Assembly: GCA_017442805.1 (NCBI GenBank)
Contig: JAFRZA010000033.1
Location: 62,001-126,000 of the forward strand
Source of the DNA: Erysipelotrichaceae bacterium
GTDB taxonomy: Bacteria > Bacillota_I > Bacilli_A > Erysipelotrichales > Erysipelotrichaceae
Direction of reading: 5' to 3'
DNA: 64,000 nt
Each line of letters opens with the position of its first letter. Positions within the stretch are counted from its first letter, which is position 1. The notes under the pieces are model-generated. The model saw only the letters and a list, made by a program, of their open reading frames with translations, did no database searches and had not been told where the DNA came from. The translations under genes were made by a program, and so were the position numbers. This document shows, piece by piece, positions 41,914 through 51,262 of this stretch.

Positions 41914-43005
41914 ATGAAAAAGTTAGGATTCGGTCTGATGCGCTTGCCGGCATTGGAAGGCGGCGGCATTGACGTTGAACAGGTAAAGCAGATGGTCGAT
42001 CTGTTTCTGGAAAACGGATTCACCTATTTTGATACCGCCTATATCTATGAGGGCAGCGAGGAAGCCATCCGCCAGGCCCTGGTTGAAAGACATCCCCGCG
42101 ACAGTTATACCCTCGCCAGCAAGATCAACTGCACGGTCGCGGCAACGGAGGAAGAATGCAAGCAGCAGTTTTATACCTCACTGGAAAGAACCGGCGCCGG
42201 ATACTTCGATTACTACCTGGTCCACGCCGTTCAGCTGAGCAACTATCAGAAATATGATGAATTCCACATCTGGGACTTCGTAAAAGGACTTAAGGAACAG
42301 GGCCTTATTAAGAACATGGGCTTCTCCTTCCACGCCACTCCGGAACTATTGGATGAACTGCTTACCAAGCATCCGGAGGTTGATTTCGTGCAGCTGCAGA
42401 TCAACTACGCCGACTGGGAGAACCCGGATGTTCAATCCCGGGCCAACTATGAAGTCGCCCGCAAGCACGGCAAGCCGATCGTGGTCATGGAGCCGATCAA
42501 GGGCGGGACCCTGGCTAACCCGATCCCTCAGGTCAGGGAAGTCTTTGAAGCCGCCAATCACGATGTCTCGCTGGCCAGCTGGTGCATCAGGTATGTCGCA
42601 TCCCACGAAGGCATCATGGTCGTGCTCTCCGGCATGAGCAATCTTGAGCAGATGGAAAACAACATCTCCTACATGAAGGATTTCCAGCCGCTGACCGAAG
42701 AAGAATACGCCGTGATCGACAAGGCCAGGGAAGCGCTGGCTTCCGTGGAGACGATACCCTGCACCAAGTGCCACTACTGCACCCCGGGCTGCCCGATGGG
42801 CATACCCATTCCCGAGATCTTCGAACACGTCAACCGCCGCTGGGTCTACAACGATGCCCGTTCCAAGGTGCGCTATGAAAGAGTGATCGAAGGCAACGGC
42901 AAGGCTTCCGACTGCATCCAGTGCGGTCAGTGCGAAGCTGCCTGCCCCCAGCAGATCAACATCATCGAGCGCCTGCAGCAGGCCGTTGAGATGTTCGGAC
43001 AGTAA
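41914..43005 (+). CDS. Aldo/keto reductase with C-terminal 2x[4Fe-4S] ferredoxin domain
   Basis: 363 aa. The AKR barrel covers about residues 1-280: FDTAYIYEGSEEAIRQAL near 39 with catalytic Asp and Tyr, ASKINC near 68. The last about 80 residues hold two cluster motifs, CTKCHYCTPGC and CIQCGQCEAACP, plus a helical linker. This architecture is common in anaerobes and is thought to reduce or oxidise unknown carbonyl substrates with ferredoxin-type electron transfer. Ribosome site TAGGAGAAA. Confidence 0.92.
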   Translation: MKKLGFGLMRLPALEGGGIDVEQVKQMVDLFLENGFTYFDTAYIYEGSEEAIRQALVERHPRDSYTLASKINCTVAATEEECKQQFYTSLERTGAGYFDYYLVHAVQLSNYQKYDEFHIWDFVKGLKEQGLIKNMGFSFHATPELLDELLTKHPEVDFVQLQINYADWENPDVQSRANYEVARKHGKPIVVMEPIKGGTLANPIPQVREVFEAANHDVSLASWCIRYVASHEGIMVVLSGMSNLEQMENNISYMKDFQPLTEEEYAVIDKAREALASVETIPCTKCHYCTPGCPMGIPIPEIFEHVNRRWVYNDARSKVRYERVIEGNGKASDCIQCGQCEAACPQQINIIERLQQAVEMFGQ

Positions 43006-43052
43006 AATAAGAATAAGGACATTGTCCGCTTACGTCAGAAAGGAGTGAACTG

Positions 43053-43664
43053 ATGTATAAGGAAAGATACGCCGAGGCGCTCAAGGCCATCGATGAACTT
43101 CTGTTAGGCGACAAGGATGTCATCCTGGTCGCCGTGGAAGGCCGCTGTGCCAGCGGCAAGACCACCTTTGCCGATTATCTGCAGCAGCAGTACGGCTGCA
43201 ACCTGTTCCACATGGACGATTTCTTCCCCCAGGCTTATCAGCGGACGGAGGAAAGAATGCACGAGGTGGGTGGAAACGTTGACCGGGAAAGGTTCAAGGA
43301 GGAAGTTCTGGATCCGGTTCTGAAGCACCAGAACGTGGTTTACCGGGCCTTTGACTGTCACACCATGGACTTCAAGGAAGCCGTGCTGAAACCCTTCACC
43401 AGACTGAACGTCGTTGAAGGAGCTTACAGCCAGCACCCCTATTTCGGTGATGTCTATGATCTGAAGATCTTCATGGACATCAGCCCCGAGGAACAGCTTG
43501 ACAACATCCGCAGGCGTGATCCTGAATCCGTGGAAGCCTATGTCAACAGATGGATACCCAAGGAAGAGAACTATTTCCGGATGTTCGACATCATGGAAGG
43601 CAACCTGATCGTCGACTGGGATCAGAATATCCTGCCTGAAGCGGCGCCGTCAGAAGCTGAATGA
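43053..43664 (+). CDS. Uridine kinase-like P-loop kinase
   Basis: 203 aa. Walker A EGRCASGKTTFADYL is near residues 30-44, with HMDDFF near 58, a likely Asp-based substrate site, and RDPES near 155 in the lid. It resembles the uridine kinase/phosphoribulokinase group but the exact substrate is uncertain. Ribosome site GAAAGGAGT. Followed by a strong terminator. Confidence 0.75.
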   Translation: MYKERYAEALKAIDELLLGDKDVILVAVEGRCASGKTTFADYLQQQYGCNLFHMDDFFPQAYQRTEERMHEVGGNVDRERFKEEVLDPVLKHQNVVYRAFDCHTMDFKEAVLKPFTRLNVVEGAYSQHPYFGDVYDLKIFMDISPEEQLDNIRRRDPESVEAYVNRWIPKEENYFRMFDIMEGNLIVDWDQNILPEAAPSEAE

Positions 43665-43668
43665 AATC

Positions 43669-43695
43669 AACCGGGTCAGCTGATCCGGTTTTCTT
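43669..43695 (+). terminator. Terminator after uridine kinase-like gene
   Basis: 11-bp inverted repeat AACCGGGTCAG/CTGATCCGGTT, then TTCTTT. Confidence 0.8.
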
Positions 43696-43732
43696 TCGTC
43701 AGCAACTGCCTGAATCGGAGGTAAGGCAGATG

Positions 43733-43741
43733 TGTTATAAT
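43733..43741 (+). promoter_or_regulatory. Extended -10 promoter of metG
   Basis: TG-T-TATAAT (43733-43741), about 35 nt before metG. No T-box sequence between it and the gene. Confidence 0.6.
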
Positions 43742-43775
43742 AATATATCTGTAAGAATCTGTTGGAGGTGTTTTT

Positions 43776-45758
43776 ATGAACAGACCTGAATTTCCCAAGA
43801 GAGCGGTTATCACCGCCGGAATGCCGTACGGCAACAAGGATCTGCACTTCGGCCACATCGGCGGCGTGTTCGTTCATGCCGACGTCTTTGCCCGTTTTCT
43901 GAGAGACCGCATCGGCAGGGATAACGTCATCTTCGTTTCGGGTACCGACTGTTACGGATCACCGATCGCCGAAGGCTACCGCAAGAAGGTCGAGAACGAA
44001 GGCTTCAAGGGCACGATCGAGGATTACGTCATGGCCAACCACCTGAGCCAGAAGAAGGCTCTGGACGACTATGAGATCTCGCTGAACATCTTCGGCGCCT
44101 CCGGTCTGCTCGACTCCAAGGACATCCACCAGCAGGAAACCAACGAATTCATTACCACCTTATATAAGAACGGATGGCTGGAAAAACTGGTCACCAAGCA
44201 GTTCTATGACACCAAGGCCAACTGCTTCCTCAACGGCCGTCAGGTCATCGGCAAGTGCCCGATCGAAAACTGCCAGTCCGAAAAGGGCTACGCTGACGAG
44301 TGCGACCTGGGCCACCAGTACATGCCCGAGGATCTGATCGATCCCAAGAGCACCATTACCGGTGAGACCCCGGAGATGCGCGATGTCACCAACTGGTACT
44401 TCCGGCTGACCGACTGCCTGGAAGTGCTGGGCGACTATGTCGACGACATCGCCAAAAAGGAAAACGTCAGACGGGTCGTTACCGAAACCATGCGGGAATC
44501 CCTGGCGGCTCCGATCATCTACGTCCGCAAGGAAGGTCTGGAGAGGTATAAGGAGATCAAAGCGCAGCTGCCCGAGCACGAGTGCTCCGATCTGGAAAAC
44601 ATCAAAGGCGGAAGCTTCGAGATCACCTTCAAGACGCTGAAGGAGAGAGAAAAGGCCTGTGAGCTTCTGACTGCCAGCGGACTGCGCTACCGTACCGGCA
44701 AGACGCTGGTACCGTTACGGCTGACCGGCAACATCGAATGGGGCGTCAAGGCTCCCTCCCTGGAAGGCGAAGAAGGCCTGACCGTCTGGGTCTGGCCGGA
44801 AAGCCTGTGGGCGCCGATCAGCTTCACCCGCACCTATCTGAAGAGAAAGGGAATGAGTGATGACGCCTGGAAGGATTACTGGTGCGATCCGGAAGCCGAC
44901 GTCTTCCAGTTCATCGGCCAGGACAACATCTACTTCTACGGCATTGCCCAGATGCCGATGTTCATGGCGCAGAACGGCTCTGAACTCAACATCCACCCGG
45001 GCAAGGGCGATTTGTGTCTGCCGACTCTGGTCGCCAACCACCACATCCTTTTCCTGGACAAGAAGGCCAGCAGCTCCGGCTCGGTAAAGCCGCCGATGGC
45101 TGCCGATCTGCTTGATTACTATACCGCCGAGCAGCTGAGGGCTCACTTCATCTCGCTGGCTCTGGCCAACAAGTCGGTCAGCTTCATGCCCAAGCCGCTC
45201 AATCCCCAGATGAAGGACAGCAGAGAAGCCGACCCGGTTCTGGCTCAGGGCAACCTGTTTACCAATGTGCTGAACCGTCTGGTCAGAAGCTGCTTCTACG
45301 CCAGCCAGAAATACTATGACGGCACCATTCCCTGCGGTGAGGTAAGCAGGGAGATCAGGGAAACCGGCGAAAAGGCCATTCTGGACTTTGAGAGACAGAT
45401 GTACCGCTTTGAGCTGCATCAGCTGATGAACACCCTGGACACCTACATCCGTCAGGCCAACAAGTACTGGGCTAAGTATTCCGTGCAGGCCGATAAGGAA
45501 AACGACGAGCAGCTGAGAAAGCAGACGCTGGTCGACTGCTTCCACATGGTCAGAGTCGCCACGCTGCTGTCCCACGCCATCGTGCCGGCCGGCTGCGAAA
45601 AGACGGTTGAATATCTCAACCTCGACGAGCGCTTCTTTGACTGGGAGCACGTCTTTGAGGACATCTATTACTTCTGCGAAGACAGGGAAAATCATCATAT
45701 TAAGGAACTGAAGGAAAAGGAAGACTTCTTCAGCAAGCATCCCAGTCAGTTCCTGTAG
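43776..45758 (+). CDS. metG: Methionyl-tRNA synthetase, divergent type
   Basis: 660 aa class I synthetase. The HIGH motif is HFGHI at residues 24-28 and the MetRS VSGTDCYGSPIAEGY segment follows. A zinc-ribbon-like CPIENC...ECDLGH lies near 166-186. Two departures from the textbook enzyme: an insert near 265-320, and the KMSKS loop reads KASSS at residues 430-434, losing the second Lys. The helical anticodon-binding domain from about 490 is present and there is no C-terminal EMAP domain. It is cotranscribed with gltX (17 nt). This is probably the working MetRS, but a second copy elsewhere cannot be excluded. Confidence 0.88.
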   Translation: MNRPEFPKRAVITAGMPYGNKDLHFGHIGGVFVHADVFARFLRDRIGRDNVIFVSGTDCYGSPIAEGYRKKVENEGFKGTIEDYVMANHLSQKKALDDYEISLNIFGASGLLDSKDIHQQETNEFITTLYKNGWLEKLVTKQFYDTKANCFLNGRQVIGKCPIENCQSEKGYADECDLGHQYMPEDLIDPKSTITGETPEMRDVTNWYFRLTDCLEVLGDYVDDIAKKENVRRVVTETMRESLAAPIIYVRKEGLERYKEIKAQLPEHECSDLENIKGGSFEITFKTLKEREKACELLTASGLRYRTGKTLVPLRLTGNIEWGVKAPSLEGEEGLTVWVWPESLWAPISFTRTYLKRKGMSDDAWKDYWCDPEADVFQFIGQDNIYFYGIAQMPMFMAQNGSELNIHPGKGDLCLPTLVANHHILFLDKKASSSGSVKPPMAADLLDYYTAEQLRAHFISLALANKSVSFMPKPLNPQMKDSREADPVLAQGNLFTNVLNRLVRSCFYASQKYYDGTIPCGEVSREIRETGEKAILDFERQMYRFELHQLMNTLDTYIRQANKYWAKYSVQADKENDEQLRKQTLVDCFHMVRVATLLSHAIVPAGCEKTVEYLNLDERFFDWEHVFEDIYYFCEDRENHHIKELKEKEDFFSKHPSQFL

Positions 45759-45774
45759 AGAGGGGTAAGGAAAG

Positions 45775-47421
45775 ATGAATTATCAGAAACTGGCAGATCT
45801 GATCTACCCGGATCTGCAGCACGACTGTCAGTATTACGAGGACAAGTACCCGGCCCGGGATCTGCCCGACGGCGCGCAGGTTCTGCGCATGGCACCCTCG
45901 CCGACCGGTTTCATTCACCTGGGCAACCTGTACGGTGCCTTCGCGGATGAAAGGATCGCCCATCAGAGCGGCGGTGTCTTTTATCTGCGCATTGAGGACA
46001 CCGACCTCAAGAGAAAGGTCGACGGCGCCGTTGAGGCGATCATTGACTGCTTCAAATACTTCGGCCTGCACTTCGACGAAGGCGCCCAGCAGCCCGTTGA
46101 AGGCAATTACGGTCCCTATTATCAGAGGCAGCGGGAAGACATCTACAAGACCTTTGCCAAGCGGCTGATTTCTGAAGGAAAGGCCTATCCCTGCTTCTGC
46201 TCGCCGGAAGAGCTTGACGGGATCAGAAGGCAGCAGGAAGAAAACAAGGAAGCCACCGGCTATTACGGCAAGTATGCCCACTGCCGCAACCTGACCATTG
46301 AACAGGTCGAAGAGCACCTGAAAAACGGCGACCCCTTCGTCATCAGATTACGAGCCGAAGGCGACCCGGAGAAGAAGCATCAGTTTCACGATGAGATCAA
46401 GGGCGACATCGTCGTCACCGAAAACAATCAGGACATCGTGCTGATCAAGACCGACGGCATTCCGACCTATCACTTCGCTCATGCCGTCGACGACCATCTG
46501 ATGCATACCACCATCGTCTTAAGAGGCGAGGAGTGGCTGGGCTCCCTGCCCATTCACCTGGAACTCTTTGACAAGCTGGGCTTCAAGCTGCCGAAGTTCG
46601 CCCACACCACCGTGCTGATGAAGATCGACAACGGCGTCAAGAGAAAGCTTTCCAAGCGCAAGGACCCGGAACTCTCCCTGGATTACTACCGCCAGCTGGG
46701 CTATCACCCCTACGCGGTCAAGATCTACCTGCTCACCTTATTGAACTGGAACTTCGAACAGTGGTATCTCGGCCATCCCGACACCGATGTCGATGAATTC
46801 AAATTCTCTCTGGATAAGATGGGCCAGTCCGGAGCGCTGTTTGACCTGGACAAGCTCAACAACATCTCCAAGACCTACCTTTCCAGAATGTCTCTGGAAG
46901 AGATGAAGGACTATCTGCGCACCTACGTCCGCAGCTACTGCCCCGATAAGGAACAGATGTACTTCGGCGATGAAAAATATCTGGATAAGATCCTCTCCCT
47001 GGGCATGGGCATGAATCTCAAGAAGAGAAGGAAGGACTACATCTACGCCAAACAGATCCTGGAATCCATCGATCTGTACTTCGCGGAAGGGTATAAGCGC
47101 GAAGACGAATTCCGCTTTGAACCGCAGCTGACCTCTGAGATCCTCAGACAGTTCGGCGAAAGCTATGACATTGCCGATGATAATGCGGTCTGGTTTGAAA
47201 AGGTCAAGAAGATCGCGTCTGACAACGGCTTTGCGGCTGAGATGAGCGACTACAAGGCCAACCCCGAAAACTACAGGGGCTCGGTCAGCGACATCGCCGA
47301 GACCGTCCGCATCGCCATCACCGGCCATCGCAATTCCCCCGATCTCTGGAGCATCATGCAGATTCTGGGCAAAGAGGAATCAATGCGCCGTCTGGAAGAA
47401 ACACTTAAGGAGCTGGCTTAA
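45775..47421 (+). CDS. gltX: Glutamyl-tRNA synthetase
   Basis: 548 aa. After an N-terminal extension of about 38 residues, the HIGH-type motif is in RMAPSPTGFIHLGN (residues 38-51), RIEDTD follows near 77, and KMSKS reads KLSKR near 288. A C-terminal helical anticodon-binding domain follows. It charges tRNA-Glu and maybe tRNA-Gln (non-discriminating). Pairing with metG in one operon is a notable arrangement. Its stop overlaps the next ATG by one base. Confidence 0.93.
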   Translation: MNYQKLADLIYPDLQHDCQYYEDKYPARDLPDGAQVLRMAPSPTGFIHLGNLYGAFADERIAHQSGGVFYLRIEDTDLKRKVDGAVEAIIDCFKYFGLHFDEGAQQPVEGNYGPYYQRQREDIYKTFAKRLISEGKAYPCFCSPEELDGIRRQQEENKEATGYYGKYAHCRNLTIEQVEEHLKNGDPFVIRLRAEGDPEKKHQFHDEIKGDIVVTENNQDIVLIKTDGIPTYHFAHAVDDHLMHTTIVLRGEEWLGSLPIHLELFDKLGFKLPKFAHTTVLMKIDNGVKRKLSKRKDPELSLDYYRQLGYHPYAVKIYLLTLLNWNFEQWYLGHPDTDVDEFKFSLDKMGQSGALFDLDKLNNISKTYLSRMSLEEMKDYLRTYVRSYCPDKEQMYFGDEKYLDKILSLGMGMNLKKRRKDYIYAKQILESIDLYFAEGYKREDEFRFEPQLTSEILRQFGESYDIADDNAVWFEKVKKIASDNGFAAEMSDYKANPENYRGSVSDIAETVRIAITGHRNSPDLWSIMQILGKEESMRRLEETLKELA

Positions 47422-48440
47422 TGCGTTACCCGGAATTTCTGCCCAAAAAGGGAACCATCGGCGTTGTCGCCCCCAGTTTCGGAGTCAGCGGCTTTCCCTA
47501 TGAAGACCGCTATCACAACGCCAAAAGGAAACTCGAAGCCCTGGGGTACGCGATCAGAGAGTGCGAACATCTCTACGGCATTGAAAAGGCCGCCAGCGCT
47601 GACGGCAGGACCCGGGCTGAAGAGTTCATGCAGATGTATCTGGATGATGAGATCGACTTCATCATCTCCGTCGCCGGCGGCGAGCTGATGATGGAGATGC
47701 TTCCCTACGTGGACTTTGAAAAGATCAGACAGGCCAGGCCGAAGTACTTCATGGGCCTCTCTGACAATACCAATCTGGTCTTTACCCTGCCGGTACTTAC
47801 CGACACAGCAGCCATTTACGGCAGCTGCTTCGGTTCCTTCGGCATGGAGAAGTGGTACCGCTCCCTGAAGGAAGCCCACAAGATCATCGCCGGCCAGCAG
47901 CTCAGTCAGCTCAGCTTCCCCAGATATGAAAAGGAAGGCTGGCCGCCGGAAAACCTTGACCCCTACGCCGGCTTCAACATGCGCAGGAAAGTCGAGTATA
48001 AGTCGCTCGACGGCAAAGATCACAAGCTGACCGGACGATTGATCGGCGGCTGTCTGGACATCCTGGTGATGCTGTGCGGGACCCGGTTCGCTGACATTGA
48101 CCCCTTCCTGGAAAAGTACCGGGAAGACGGCTTCATCTGGTTTCTGGAATCCTGCGACCTGAATGTCGTTTCCCAGCAGCGGGCCTTATGGCAGCTCAGG
48201 GAAAACGGCTGGTTCAAATACTGCAGAGGCATCATCTACGGCCGGCCGATCGATTCGCAGGAATTCTTCGGAGTGAAACTGGAAGACGCACTGGCTGACA
48301 GCGTCGGCTGTCTGGATGTGCCGGTAGTCTACGGCTGCGACTTCGGCCATCTGCCCCCCGGCTGGACTCTGATTGCCGGAAGCGTCGCTACCTTCGAAAA
48401 GGAAGGAACCAAGGGAAAGATCAGTTTTGAGTTAAGATGA
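47421..48440 (+). CDS. LD-carboxypeptidase / S66 peptidase family
   Basis: 339 aa. The N-terminal GVVAPSF segment, nucleophile Ser in GLSDNTN near residue 114, and the likely Glu and His of the S66 Ser-Glu-His triad in the C-terminal half (LESCD near 242, YGCDFGHLPP near 308). Related enzymes include LdcA (cell-wall recycling) and MccF (microcin C resistance). Cytoplasmic. Coupled by overlap to gltX and by a 4-nt overlap to the HAD gene. Confidence 0.88.
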   Translation: MRYPEFLPKKGTIGVVAPSFGVSGFPYEDRYHNAKRKLEALGYAIRECEHLYGIEKAASADGRTRAEEFMQMYLDDEIDFIISVAGGELMMEMLPYVDFEKIRQARPKYFMGLSDNTNLVFTLPVLTDTAAIYGSCFGSFGMEKWYRSLKEAHKIIAGQQLSQLSFPRYEKEGWPPENLDPYAGFNMRRKVEYKSLDGKDHKLTGRLIGGCLDILVMLCGTRFADIDPFLEKYREDGFIWFLESCDLNVVSQQRALWQLRENGWFKYCRGIIYGRPIDSQEFFGVKLEDALADSVGCLDVPVVYGCDFGHLPPGWTLIAGSVATFEKEGTKGKISFELR

Positions 48441-49063
48441 TCAGAAACGTGATATTTGATCTGGACGGTACTCTGCTGGACAGCGAGTACCATGCCACGA
48501 CCATCAAAAGAGAAGTGCTTAAAAGACACGGAGTCGAGCCGACGGAAGAGCTGATGGCCAAGCTGACGGCCGTCAAGTTCCGTAACGTCCTGCCCTCCCT
48601 GATGGAAGACAAGAAGCTGGTAGAGGAACTTATGGACGACTATTACCACACCGCCTACGACAACGTCGACTACAGCAGCTTCATGATACCCGGAAGCACG
48701 CAGCTGCTCAGGCAGCTCAGAGACAGGGGCTACACCATGGCTCTGGCCACCATCTCCGACCGCGAAAAGGTCAGTCTGGTGATCGAGCAGTGCGGCTGGC
48801 AGGGGCTCTTCAGCTACGTGACCACCTTTGACGATGTCGCCAGGCCCAAGCCCGATCCAGAGATCTACCTGACCGTTGTGCAGAAGCTGAATCTGAAAAA
48901 GGAAGAGACCGTCGTGATCGAGGATTCTCCCGTCGGCATTGAAGCGGCAAGAAGAGCCGGACTGATGATCATCTGCCGCCGGGAAGAGCGGCTGCCGCTG
49001 GATCAGAGCGGAGCCGACTGGTACGTTGACGATCTCAGCGAGATCATCGGAATCATTGAATGA
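48437..49063 (+). CDS. HAD-superfamily phosphatase (beta-phosphoglucomutase-like)
   Basis: 208 aa. Motif I FDLDGTLLDSE (Asp 8 and 10), motif II TIS near residue 112, motif III Lys in RPKPDPE near 136, and motif IV VIEDSPVGIEAARRAG near 157. The helical cap at about 15-80 is of the PGMB/phosphatase class. The substrate is a sugar or nucleotide phosphate, unassigned. Last gene of the metG-gltX operon, followed by a terminator. Confidence 0.88.
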   Translation: MIRNVIFDLDGTLLDSEYHATTIKREVLKRHGVEPTEELMAKLTAVKFRNVLPSLMEDKKLVEELMDDYYHTAYDNVDYSSFMIPGSTQLLRQLRDRGYTMALATISDREKVSLVIEQCGWQGLFSYVTTFDDVARPKPDPEIYLTVVQKLNLKKEETVVIEDSPVGIEAARRAGLMIICRREERLPLDQSGADWYVDDLSEIIGIIE

Positions 49064-49070
49064 GAACGCG

Positions 49071-49100
49071 GAAACGGGCGGAAACGTCCGTTTTTGTTTT
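49071..49100 (+). terminator. Terminator of metG operon
   Basis: 9-bp stem AAACGGGCG/CGTCCGTTT with GAAA tetraloop, then TTTTGTTTT. Confidence 0.9.
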
Positions 49101-49141
49101 GCTGGACGATGCGAAACAAACACGATTCCGTGGCAAAAGCC

Positions 49142-49170
49142 TTGCAATTGGGAAACAAATTGCTGAAAAT
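49142..49170 (+). promoter_or_regulatory. Possible promoter of S9 peptidase gene with internal dyad
   Basis: -35-like TTGCAA (49142-49147), 17-nt spacer, weak -10-like GAAAAT (49165-49170). A dyad GCAATT/AATTGC (49144-49149 and 49158-49163) lies over it. The rest of the gap shows nothing recognisable. Confidence 0.35.
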
Positions 49171-49232
49171 ACGGAGTAAGAGAAAACGGCGGCGCTGGCG
49201 CCGGCCGCAATGACAAGAAAGAAGGGGAAAGA

Positions 49233-51146
49233 ATGAAAACGATCGATCTTGAGCTGATGAAGGATTACCGTTACCTGTCCAATCTGTTTTCCGCAGACGG
49301 GAAGCTGTACTACACGGAAACGCTGGCTGATCTGAAGGAAAACGACTATCAGCAGCGGCTGCACGCTCTGGAAACCGACGGAACGGACAGCGTCGTCTAT
49401 GGCCCGCGCAAAAGAGTCGGGTCCTTTGAACTGGACGGCCGGCTGTGCTTGAAGAAAGACGGTGAAGGAGAACTTACCGAAACCGTTTATTCCCGGCTGG
49501 AAGAGGGAGAAGAGAAGGAATTTCTGAGACTGCCGTTATCGGCCGGTGAGCTGAAGATCCTCAGTGACCGCTATTTCCTCACCGAGGCGGAAACGGACCG
49601 CCGCTGCCCGGAATACTACCGGCTTTCCGAAGAGGAAAGGAAAGCCTTCCATGGCAGCCTCAAGGCGGAGGAAGACTATCTGGTGCTCGATGAGTACCCG
49701 TTCAACTATAACGGCGTCGGCTTCATCAACGGCAAGCGCAACTCCGTATTCCTGATCGACCGGCACAGCGGCGAAACTGTCCGGATCACTCCGGAAACGA
49801 TGGACGTTGAAGACGTGCAGATCGCCGGCGGCAAGGTGTACCTGCTGGCCAATGACTATGAGTCGATGAAGAAGATGTTCGCTTCGGTCTACTGTTATGA
49901 TCCGCAAAGCGGCAGGCTTCAGGAACTGTATCATAACGAAGACGCCTTCCTCAGAAGCATCCATTTAGCCGGCGGAAAGCTGTTCGCTGAAGGAGCGCTG
50001 GATACCTGCATTTCCGGCCACAGCTTCTATGAGGTAAAGGACGGCAGCCTGAAACTGGCCTGCAAAAGCGAGTGGATGTTCTACAACAGCATCGGCAGCG
50101 ACTGCCGCTACGGAAAGACCCATGGCCGCATCAGCAGGGACGATAAGGTCTACCTGATCACGGTCGACAACGAGAGATCGATCGTCGTCTGTTTTGACGG
50201 CGAAAAGCTGACGAACGTTACTGACGGGGAAGGCTCGGTCGATGATCTGGCCTTTGTCGGCGACAGGCTTTATGTCATCGCCATGAAGAACATGAAGCTG
50301 CAGGAAGTCTATGAAGCGCCTTGTTTCAGACAGCTGACCGCCGTCAACGAGGAAGTCCTTAAGGACAGATACGTAGCCGTGCCGGAGCGCTTCAGCTGCT
50401 TCAACGTCGATGAGATCGTGGGCTACGCCCTCAAGCCGTTCGGCTATGATCCTAACAAGACCTACCCGGCGATCCTGGACATTCACGGCGGCCCCAAGAC
50501 GGCTTACGGAGAAGTCTTCTACCATGAAATGCAACTCTGGGCTTCCCGGGGCTACTTCGTCCTCTTCTGTAACCCGCACTGCTCGGACGGCCGGGGCGAT
50601 GACTTCGCCAATTACGTAAGGCACTACGGCGTCACCGACTACTACGACATCATGGCCTTCGTCGACAAGGCGCTGGAGCTCTATCCCATTGATCCGCAGC
50701 GTCTGGCCGTGACCGGAGGATCCTATGGCGGCTACATGACCAACTGGATCATCACCCATACTGACCGGTTCAAGGCGGCCGCTTCCCAGCGTTCGATTTC
50801 CAACCGGGTCGCTGATTTCTACTATTCCGATTACGCCTATGACACCACCTATGAGCATGGAATTCCGCTTGACGATAAGGCTCTTGAAATGTTCTGGGAC
50901 CGTTCGCCGCTGAAATACGTCGACAACGCCGTCACGCCGACCCTGTTCATTCAGTCGACGGAAGACTACCGCTGTCCCTTCCCGGAAGCGCTGCAGCTGT
51001 TCTCCGCTCTCAAGTGGAAGGGCGTTGAGACCCGCATCTGCGGTTTCAAGGGCGAAAACCATGAACTGTCCCGCTCCGGCAAGCCGCTGCACCGGCTGAG
51101 AAGACTTAAGGAGATCACCGACTGGCTGATCAGTCATACCGAATAA
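49233..51146 (+). CDS. S9 family peptidase (prolyl oligopeptidase / acylaminoacyl-peptidase type)
   Basis: 637 aa. An N-terminal beta-propeller-like half (about 1-385) is followed by an alpha/beta-hydrolase domain with the nucleophile in GGSYGGYM near residue 496, Asp in STEDYRCP near 578, and His in GENHELSR near 609. It cleaves short peptides, often after Pro or from the N-terminus. No signal peptide, so it acts on imported peptides, fitting the Opp system and M24 genes nearby. Ribosome site GAAGGGGAAAG. Confidence 0.92.
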   Translation: MKTIDLELMKDYRYLSNLFSADGKLYYTETLADLKENDYQQRLHALETDGTDSVVYGPRKRVGSFELDGRLCLKKDGEGELTETVYSRLEEGEEKEFLRLPLSAGELKILSDRYFLTEAETDRRCPEYYRLSEEERKAFHGSLKAEEDYLVLDEYPFNYNGVGFINGKRNSVFLIDRHSGETVRITPETMDVEDVQIAGGKVYLLANDYESMKKMFASVYCYDPQSGRLQELYHNEDAFLRSIHLAGGKLFAEGALDTCISGHSFYEVKDGSLKLACKSEWMFYNSIGSDCRYGKTHGRISRDDKVYLITVDNERSIVVCFDGEKLTNVTDGEGSVDDLAFVGDRLYVIAMKNMKLQEVYEAPCFRQLTAVNEEVLKDRYVAVPERFSCFNVDEIVGYALKPFGYDPNKTYPAILDIHGGPKTAYGEVFYHEMQLWASRGYFVLFCNPHCSDGRGDDFANYVRHYGVTDYYDIMAFVDKALELYPIDPQRLAVTGGSYGGYMTNWIITHTDRFKAAASQRSISNRVADFYYSDYAYDTTYEHGIPLDDKALEMFWDRSPLKYVDNAVTPTLFIQSTEDYRCPFPEALQLFSALKWKGVETRICGFKGENHELSRSGKPLHRLRRLKEITDWLISHTE

Positions 51147-51172
51147 CGTAAACATTAATTAATCATCTTCTG

Positions 51173-51201
51173 AAGGAATGCCCCGCGGCATTCCTTTTTA
51201 A
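51173..51201 (+). terminator. Terminator after S9 peptidase gene
   Basis: 10-bp stem AAGGAATGCC/GGCATTCCTT, CCGC loop, then TTTA. Confidence 0.9.
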
Positions 51202-51210
51202 CAGGCGAAG

Positions 51211-51230
51211 AAAAACGCCGGATTCCGGCA
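51211..51230 (-). terminator. Terminator after M24 gene
   Basis: 5-bp GC stem GCCGG/CCGGC with a following GTTTTTC on the minus strand; short. Confidence 0.5.
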
Positions 51231-51262
51231 TTTAATGGATTTGTTGATCTGATAAGCAACGC

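Noticed and set aside
43690-43775. T-box leader for metG
   Set aside because: The predicted leader is only about 28 nt and has no specifier or antiterminator structure.
49965-51155. 396-codon minus-strand open frame across the S9 peptidase
   Set aside because: Antisense shadow of a gene with an intact catalytic triad.
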